Source: Bacteroidota bacterium
GTDB taxonomy: Bacteria; Bacteroidota; Bacteroidia; Flavobacteriales; Flavobacteriaceae
Assembly: GCA_006227965.1 (NCBI GenBank)
Contig: SBFL01000267.1
Location: 1 to 11,942, forward strand
Direction: 5' to 3'
DNA: 11,942 nucleotides
Both the position numbers and the translations under genes were made by a program. Below, piece after piece: positions 7,758 through 11,942 of this stretch (its first letter is position 1; each line of letters begins with the position of its first letter). The notes under the pieces were generated by a model. It searched no databases. It saw only the letters and a program-made list of their open reading frames with translations, and had not been told where the DNA came from.

Positions 7758-9906
7758 ATCCAAGGTTCAACAACTCCGCTGGGAGCCCGTGGGAATTGGG
7801 GATGCCCGAGGTAATTCATCTGGCGAAACCGCGATCACGGCCGAAGGTATTTCCCTGAAACCCCGATTTGAGGCTCAGGACCTGATGGGCCTGGAACACC
7901 TGGGGTTTGCAGCGGGTATTCCTCCTTACCTGAGGGGCCCCTACAGTACCATGTACGTCCGACGTCCATGGACCATCCGGCAATATGCCGGCTTTTCCAC
8001 GGCCGAGGAAAGCAACGCCTTCTACAAAAGGAACCTGGCTGCCGGGCAGAAAGGCCTTTCCGTGGCCTTTGACCTGCCGACGCACCGGGGTTATGACAGC
8101 GACCACGAACGCGTCAAGGGGGATGTGGGCAAGGCCGGGGTTGCCATAGATACCGTAGAGGATATGAAACTGCTTTTCGACGGGATACCCCTGGACAAAA
8201 TGTCGGTTTCCATGACCATGAACGGCGCAGTCATCCCCATAATGGCCTTCTATATTGTGGCGGCCGCGGAACAGGGAGTGGAACCTGCGCGTTTATCCGG
8301 CACCATTCAGAATGATATCCTGAAAGAGTTTATGGTCCGCAACACCTACATCTACCCCCCTTCTCCTTCCATGCACCTTGTGGCGGATATCTTTGAGTAC
8401 GCCAGCCAGCATATGCCCCGGTTCAACAGCATCAGCATTTCCGGATACCATATGCACGAGGCCGGGGCGCCCGCCCATATGGAACTGGCCTATACCCTTG
8501 CCGACGGACTGGAATATATCCGGACCGGACTGAAAGCCGGGCTTAAAATTGATGATTTCGCCCCCCGACTGTCCTTTTTCTGGGGGATCGGGATGAACCA
8601 CTTCATGGAAATTGCCAAACTGAGAGCCGGAAGGCTCCTCTGGTCCAGACTCGTGAGCCAGTTCAAACCGGAGAACCCGAAATCCATGGCGCTCAGAACC
8701 CATAGCCAGACAAGCGGATGGAGCCTTACTGAACAGGACCCCTTTAACAACGTGGCGCGCACCATGATCGAAGCCTCGGCAGCCGCCTTTGGGGGAACCC
8801 AAAGCCTGCACACCAATGCCCTGGATGAGGCCATTGCGCTCCCCACAGACTTCTCAGCCCGCATTGCCAGGAACACCCAGCTGATCCTTCAGGAAGAGAC
8901 GGGCATCACTCGTACAGTAGACCCATGGGCAGGTAGTTTTTATGTAGAAAAACTGACAGGGGAGCTTTGCGAGAAAGCTTGGAAACTGATCGAGGAAACG
9001 GAATCTCACGGCGGGATGACCAAAGCCATTGAAGCAGGTGTCCCGAAATTGCGGATCGAGGAAGCGGCTGCCAGAAAACAGGCCCGCATCGACAGTGTCC
9101 AGGACATAATTGTGGGCCTAAACCGGTTTCAGAGCCCCGATGAGGATTTCCTCAACATCCTTGAGGTGGACAACACCCGGGTGCGCAAAGAACAGATTGA
9201 ACGTCTGGAATCGGTCCGGAAAAACCGGGATGAAGCAGCCGTTGAGAAAGCCCTCTCAGACCTTGAGGCTGCCGCCAGAAAGAAGGCCGCAGGCAAAAGG
9301 ACCAGGGCCGGAGAAAATTTGCTAGCTTTGGCTGTAGAAGCTGCCAGGTATCGGGCCAGCCTTGGGGAAATCAGCCTTTCGATGGAAAAGGCATTCGGAA
9401 GGCACCGTGCCAGCGTCCAATCAATCACAGGCGTGTATTCCAGAGAAATCCAGAACGATGCTTCCTTTGACAGGGCCCGGGCCCTTTCCGACGCCTTTGC
9501 CGATAGTGAAGGCCGCCGGCCTCGTATCATGATCGCCAAAATGGGTCAGGACGGGCATGACCGGGGCGCCAAGGTAGTCGCAACGGCCTACGCAGACCTC
9601 GGTTTTGATGTGGATATAGGGCCCCTGTTTCAGACACCGGAGGAGGCGGCGAAGCAGGCGGTCGAAAACGACGTACATATTCTCGGGGTGTCCTCCCTGG
9701 CTGCAGGCCATAAAACCCTGGTGCCGGAAGTAATAAAGGCCCTGAAAGATCTCGGAAGGGAAGACATCCTCGTTATTGTGGGAGGGGTCATCCCCAGGAG
9801 GGATTACGACTACCTGTACAACGCCGGTGTTGTAGGTATTTTCGGACCTGGAAGCCGGATACCGGATGCGGCCATCGAAATCCTTGAACTCCTCATGGAG
9901 GCGTGA
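7750..9906 (+). CDS. mutB: Methylmalonyl-CoA mutase large (alpha) subunit, catalytic
   Basis: This 718-residue subunit uses adenosylcobalamin to interconvert (R)-methylmalonyl-CoA and succinyl-CoA. The TIM barrel covers about residues 40-560 and the B12-binding domain about 590-718. Tyr79 (in TIRQYAGF), Gln187, Arg197 (EFMVRNTY) and His234 (SGYHM) fall at a constant offset of 10 from Tyr89, Gln197, Arg207 and His244 of the Propionibacterium enzyme. Tyr79 and Arg197 are the residues that separate this mutase from isobutyryl-CoA mutase (Phe and Gln there). [11 protein letters not shown] (599-609) supplies the axial cobalt ligand His603, and SSLAAGH (648-654) and VGGVIP (677-682) complete the cobalamin site. 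Residue 236 is His, where the homologues I recall have Gln (GYHMQEAG). It overlaps mutA by 8 bp and appears to end the operon. The epimerase and the MeaB chaperone are not in this window. Confidence 0.97.
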   Translation: MNRSKVQQLRWEPVGIGDARGNSSGETAITAEGISLKPRFEAQDLMGLEHLGFAAGIPPYLRGPYSTMYVRRPWTIRQYAGFSTAEESNAFYKRNLAAGQKGLSVAFDLPTHRGYDSDHERVKGDVGKAGVAIDTVEDMKLLFDGIPLDKMSVSMTMNGAVIPIMAFYIVAAAEQGVEPARLSGTIQNDILKEFMVRNTYIYPPSPSMHLVADIFEYASQHMPRFNSISISGYHMHEAGAPAHMELAYTLADGLEYIRTGLKAGLKIDDFAPRLSFFWGIGMNHFMEIAKLRAGRLLWSRLVSQFKPENPKSMALRTHSQTSGWSLTEQDPFNNVARTMIEASAAAFGGTQSLHTNALDEAIALPTDFSARIARNTQLILQEETGITRTVDPWAGSFYVEKLTGELCEKAWKLIEETESHGGMTKAIEAGVPKLRIEEAAARKQARIDSVQDIIVGLNRFQSPDEDFLNILEVDNTRVRKEQIERLESVRKNRDEAAVEKALSDLEAAARKKAAGKRTRAGENLLALAVEAARYRASLGEISLSMEKAFGRHRASVQSITGVYSREIQNDASFDRARALSDAFADSEGRRPRIMIAKMGQDGHDRGAKVVATAYADLGFDVDIGPLFQTPEEAAKQAVENDVHILGVSSLAAGHKTLVPEVIKALKDLGREDILVIVGGVIPRRDYDYLYNAGVVGIFGPGSRIPDAAIEILELLMEA

Positions 9907-9907
9907 A

Positions 9908-9925
9908 TCCCGGGCATGTCCGGGA
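9908..9925 (+). terminator. Hairpin just after mutB, possible terminator
   Basis: TCCCGG (9908-9913) pairs with CCGGGA (9920-9925) around a 6-base loop, starting one base after the mutB stop codon. A second small stem, CCCT/AGGG, lies at 9948-9958. Neither is followed by a run of T, so termination is suggested by position only. Confidence 0.3.
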
Positions 9926-10025
9926 AATTCCAGACGGTGAATTCTGTCCCTGTCAGGGGCTCCTTCCTATCGGTAAAACTTTAACGAAAGGGGCCGAGTT
10001 ATTCACTTCATGTTAACAAATTCCG

Positions 10026-10056
10026 TTTTCTCCAACGCCAAATAATCGTATTTTTA
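10026..10056 (+). promoter_or_regulatory. Possible promoter of parA-parB
   Basis: TATTTTTA at 10049-10056 differs by one base from the Bacteroidota -7 consensus TAnnTTTG. A TTTT at 10026-10029 lies about 19 bp upstream, where the -33 TTTG would be. Transcription would start near 10061, leaving a leader of under 20 bases before the parA ATG. The surrounding gap (9907-10078) otherwise contains the hairpins after mutB and three scattered TTAAC pentamers, and no gene. Confidence 0.28.
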
Positions 10057-10078
10057 ACCCCTAACTGAATCTTACCAA

Positions 10079-10852
10079 ATGAGTAAAATAATTGCGATTG
10101 CTAACCAGAAAGGGGGGGTAGGCAAGACTACCACTACCGTTAATTTAGCCGCTTCCCTGGGAGTTCTGGAGAAAAAAGTGCTGTTGATCGATGCGGACCC
10201 TCAGGCAAATGCGACTTCCGGGCTGGGAATTGAGGTCGACCTGGTTTCAAGGGGCAGCTACCAGTTGCTGGAGCATACCTGTTCTGCGGAGGAGACAATT
10301 GTAAGTACCAATTCGCCGAACGTGGATCTTATACCCGCCCACATAGATCTTGTGGCCATCGAAATAGAGCTGGTAGACAAGGATGACCGGGAGTACATGC
10401 TCAGAAGGGCGGTCGAAGGCCTCAGGGAGCAGTACGACTATATCCTGATCGATTGTGCGCCTTCCCTCGGACTATTGACCCTTAATGCGCTGACCGCTGC
10501 AGATTCGGTCATCATCCCGATACAGTGCGAATACTTTGCTCTGGAAGGCCTGGGCAAACTCCTTAACACCATTAAGAGTGTACAGCGAATCCACAATCCC
10601 GACCTGGACATCGAAGGGATGCTGTTGACCATGTACGATTCACGCCTCAGGCTATCCAACCAGGTAGTGGAAGAAGTCAAAAAGCACTTCGGGGATATGG
10701 TCTTTGAGACCATCATCCAGCGCAACGTGCGCCTGGGGGAGGCACCGAGCTACGGGGAGAGCATAATAAAGTACGATGCGAGCAGCAAGGGAGCGGCCAA
10801 TTATCTGAACATGGCCCATGAGTTGCTTCAGAAAAACAGACAAACCGTATAA
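10079..10852 (+). CDS. parA: Chromosome partitioning ATPase ParA (Soj family)
   Basis: This 257-residue ATPase forms ATP-dependent dimers on the nucleoid and moves ParB-parS complexes during chromosome segregation. The deviant Walker A motif KGGVGKTT is at residues 11-18, with the signature Lys at the start. DADPQANAT (38-46) is the A' motif and YILIDCAPSLGLL (121-133) holds Walker B. The PIQCEYFALEGL segment (147-158) and RLSNQVVEEVKKHFG (191-205) are typical of chromosomal Soj proteins. It has no N-terminal HTH extension, unlike large plasmid ParA proteins, and it begins almost directly with the P-loop strand. This is consistent with the chromosomal type. Its TAA shares a base with the parB ATG (TAATG at 10850-10854), so the two are co-translated. 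MinD is excluded by the absence of its membrane-targeting tail and by the ParB neighbour. Confidence 0.96.
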   Translation: MSKIIAIANQKGGVGKTTTTVNLAASLGVLEKKVLLIDADPQANATSGLGIEVDLVSRGSYQLLEHTCSAEETIVSTNSPNVDLIPAHIDLVAIEIELVDKDDREYMLRRAVEGLREQYDYILIDCAPSLGLLTLNALTAADSVIIPIQCEYFALEGLGKLLNTIKSVQRIHNPDLDIEGMLLTMYDSRLRLSNQVVEEVKKHFGDMVFETIIQRNVRLGEAPSYGESIIKYDASSKGAANYLNMAHELLQKNRQTV

Positions 10853-11757
10853 TGGCCAAAGCAACCCGAAAACAGGCTTTGGGGCGCGGACTTTCGGCCC
10901 TGCTGAACGATCCGGAGAACGATATACAGTCCGCTTCGGATAAGAATGCCGATAAGGTGGTTGGGAGTATTGTAGAACTCAATCTGGCGTATATCGAGGT
11001 AAATCCATTTCAGCCGCGCTCCAATTTCGACGACGACTCCCTGGAAGAACTGGCCTCTTCCATTCGGGAGCTCGGCCTTATACAGCCCATAACGGTCCGA
11101 AAGCTGGGTTTCAACAGTTACCAGTTGGTTTCCGGGGAACGCCGGTACAGGGCGTCCAAAAAGATCGGCCTTGAGCGGATCCCGGCCTATATCAGGATCG
11201 CCAATGACCAGGAATCCCTGGAAATGGCACTGGTGGAAAACATACAGCGGGAAGACCTGGACCCGGTTGAAATCGCCCTTTCATATGAGCGGCTGATCGA
11301 AGAGATAGGCCTTACCCAGGAAAAACTGAGTGCGCGGGTAGGCAAAAAGCGTTCTACCATTACCAATTACCTCAGGTTGCTTCGCCTGGACCCGATAATC
11401 CAAACCGGGATGCGGGATGGGTTCATCAGTATGGGGCACGGAAGATGCCTGGTCAATGTGGATTCGCGCGCGGATCAGATCGCTATCTACGAAAAGGTCG
11501 TGGGCCGGAACCTGTCTGTCAGGGAGACTGAGGCCCTTGTCAGGGGATACCACAACAAGGACAGGGTGGGTCGCACACCCCGAAAAAGACCCGGGAAGCT
11601 CCCTGACTTTGCCAAAGAAGGTCTTAAGGACTTGCAACAAGTCCTTGAAGCGGAAATCAAAGTGGTTTCCACTGAAGGCGGGAAAGGCAAAATAAGTATC
11701 CCTTTCAAAAGCAAGGCAGACTTCAAAAGACTGATAAAACAAATCACAGGTGCGTAA
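10852..11757 (+). CDS. parB: Chromosome partitioning protein ParB (CTPase, parS-binding)
   Basis: This 301-residue protein binds parS sites and spreads as a CTP-dependent clamp, acting with ParA to place the chromosome origin. The N-terminal LGRGLSALL motif (10-18) is the ParA-stimulating segment. The CTP-binding core includes NPFQPR (51-56), GLIQPITVR (75-83), GERRYRASKKIG (95-106) and ENIQREDLDPVE (129-140), the last being the conserved ENxQR box. The helix-turn-helix is about residues 155-179 (TQEKLSARVGKKRSTITNYLRLL). ISMGHGRCLVN (192-202) is a slight variant of the usual SMGHARAL. A short linker rich in Arg, Lys and Pro (235-250) precedes the C-terminal dimerisation region (about 255-301). 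The start shares one base with parA. The stop overlaps the next gene by 8 bp. No parS palindrome was seen nearby. Confidence 0.96.
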   Translation: MAKATRKQALGRGLSALLNDPENDIQSASDKNADKVVGSIVELNLAYIEVNPFQPRSNFDDDSLEELASSIRELGLIQPITVRKLGFNSYQLVSGERRYRASKKIGLERIPAYIRIANDQESLEMALVENIQREDLDPVEIALSYERLIEEIGLTQEKLSARVGKKRSTITNYLRLLRLDPIIQTGMRDGFISMGHGRCLVNVDSRADQIAIYEKVVGRNLSVRETEALVRGYHNKDRVGRTPRKRPGKLPDFAKEGLKDLQQVLEAEIKVVSTEGGKGKISIPFKSKADFKRLIKQITGA

Positions 11758-11942
11758 AATCCTTCTGATTCTGGGGCTGTTTGGTACCTGTCTGTGGGCC
11801 CGGGCCCAGGATGATAATCCAGCAGAAAAGCAGGCCGACTCCGTTCAGCAGGCCCTGGCAGAACAGGGGGTGGACTTTGAGGAAGTCGAAAAGGCTCCCA
11901 TCAATCCACTGGCACCCAGCAAGGCCGCTTTTTATTCCGCGG
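11750..11942 (+). CDS. DUF5683 domain protein, N-terminal part only, secreted or membrane protein of unknown function
   Basis: This frame runs off the window, leaving 64 codons. A TAA at 11735-11737 closes the frame upstream, and the only start codon near the N-terminus is the GTG at 11750, so a GTG start is forced. It overlaps the end of parB by 8 bp (GTGCGTAA). The first 20 residues look like a signal peptide: RK, then a Leu/Ile-rich core (ILLILGLFG), then a likely cleavage site near ARAQ. No lipobox is seen. An acidic, Gln-rich stretch follows, then NPLAPSKAAFYSA, the conserved opening of the DUF5683 domain that Bacteroidota carry directly after parB. The function is unknown to me. The position suggests translation coupled with parB, but an envelope protein need not act in segregation. 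Confidence 0.78.
   Translation, partial: MRKILLILGLFGTCLWARAQDDNPAEKQADSVQQALAEQGVDFEEVEKAPINPLAPSKAAFYSA

Noticed and set aside
8293..8811. 172-codon minus-strand frame inside mutB
   Set aside because: It is a shadow of the conserved mutase barrel. No signal or domain supports it.
9999..10018. GTTATTCACTTCATGTTAAC as a degenerate parS or a DnaA box
   Set aside because: The central CACGTG of parS is absent, symmetry is poor, and there is no cluster of TTATNCACA boxes to suggest an origin.
11281..11742. 153-codon minus-strand frame inside parB
   Set aside because: It is antisense to the ParB helix-turn-helix and C-terminal region and has no recognisable features.
1..11942. Mobile element, prophage, CRISPR array, defence system or other unusual system
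   Set aside because: Every substantial stretch is accounted for by conserved core genes or short gaps. I saw no terminal inverted repeats, spaced repeat arrays, integrase or transposase motifs, and no unexplained gene.

Overview
This window looks like chromosomal DNA from a marine-type Flavobacteriaceae (phylum Bacteroidota), and one with fairly GC-rich sequence. The basis is protein-level resemblance to flavobacterial families, the gene sets udk / septum-formation initiator / mutA / mutB and parA / parB / DUF5683, the absence of strong Shine-Dalgarno sequences, and a TAnnTTTG-like -7 element upstream of udk. A Robiginitalea-like genus is a guess. All genes look like intact housekeeping or central-metabolism genes. 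I see no transposase, integrase, phage gene, CRISPR array, toxin-antitoxin pair or RNA gene.

Layout. (1) 1-1545, plus strand: the 3' end of a family 3 glycoside hydrolase (NagZ-like) overlaps anmK by 8 bp, forming a peptidoglycan-recycling pair. (2) 1546-1725: a convergent gap with a weak hairpin and G-runs. (3) 1726-5211, minus strand: a three-gene acyl-CoA (probably propionyl-CoA) carboxylase operon, read as biotin carrier protein, biotin carboxylase, carboxyltransferase. (4) 5212-5456: a divergent promoter region with two touching hairpins, a 10-bp direct repeat and a good -7 match. (5) 5457-9906, plus strand: udk, a FtsB/DivIC-type divisome protein, mutA and mutB, every junction overlapping. 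(6) 9907-10078: a gap with a hairpin after mutB and a possible parA promoter. (7) 10079-11942, plus strand: parA, parB and the start of a DUF5683 protein, with overlapping junctions.

How the genes work together. The carboxylase and the mutase are the first and last steps of propionyl-CoA to succinyl-CoA conversion. Propionyl-CoA is carboxylated to (S)-methylmalonyl-CoA, an epimerase that is not in this window makes the (R) form, and the B12-dependent mutase yields succinyl-CoA. The two modules are divergently transcribed from one 245-bp region. Udk (pyrimidine salvage) and the septum protein sit in front of the mutase genes as operon partners without an obvious metabolic link. ParA and ParB form the chromosome segregation system.

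I looked for a novel system and did not find one. The points worth checking are a Gln-to-His change beside the mutase active-site histidine, the small mutase subunit that ends before any cobalamin-like domain, the carrier protein with an extra N-terminal domain, the udk upstream region, and the DUF5683 gene coupled to parB.
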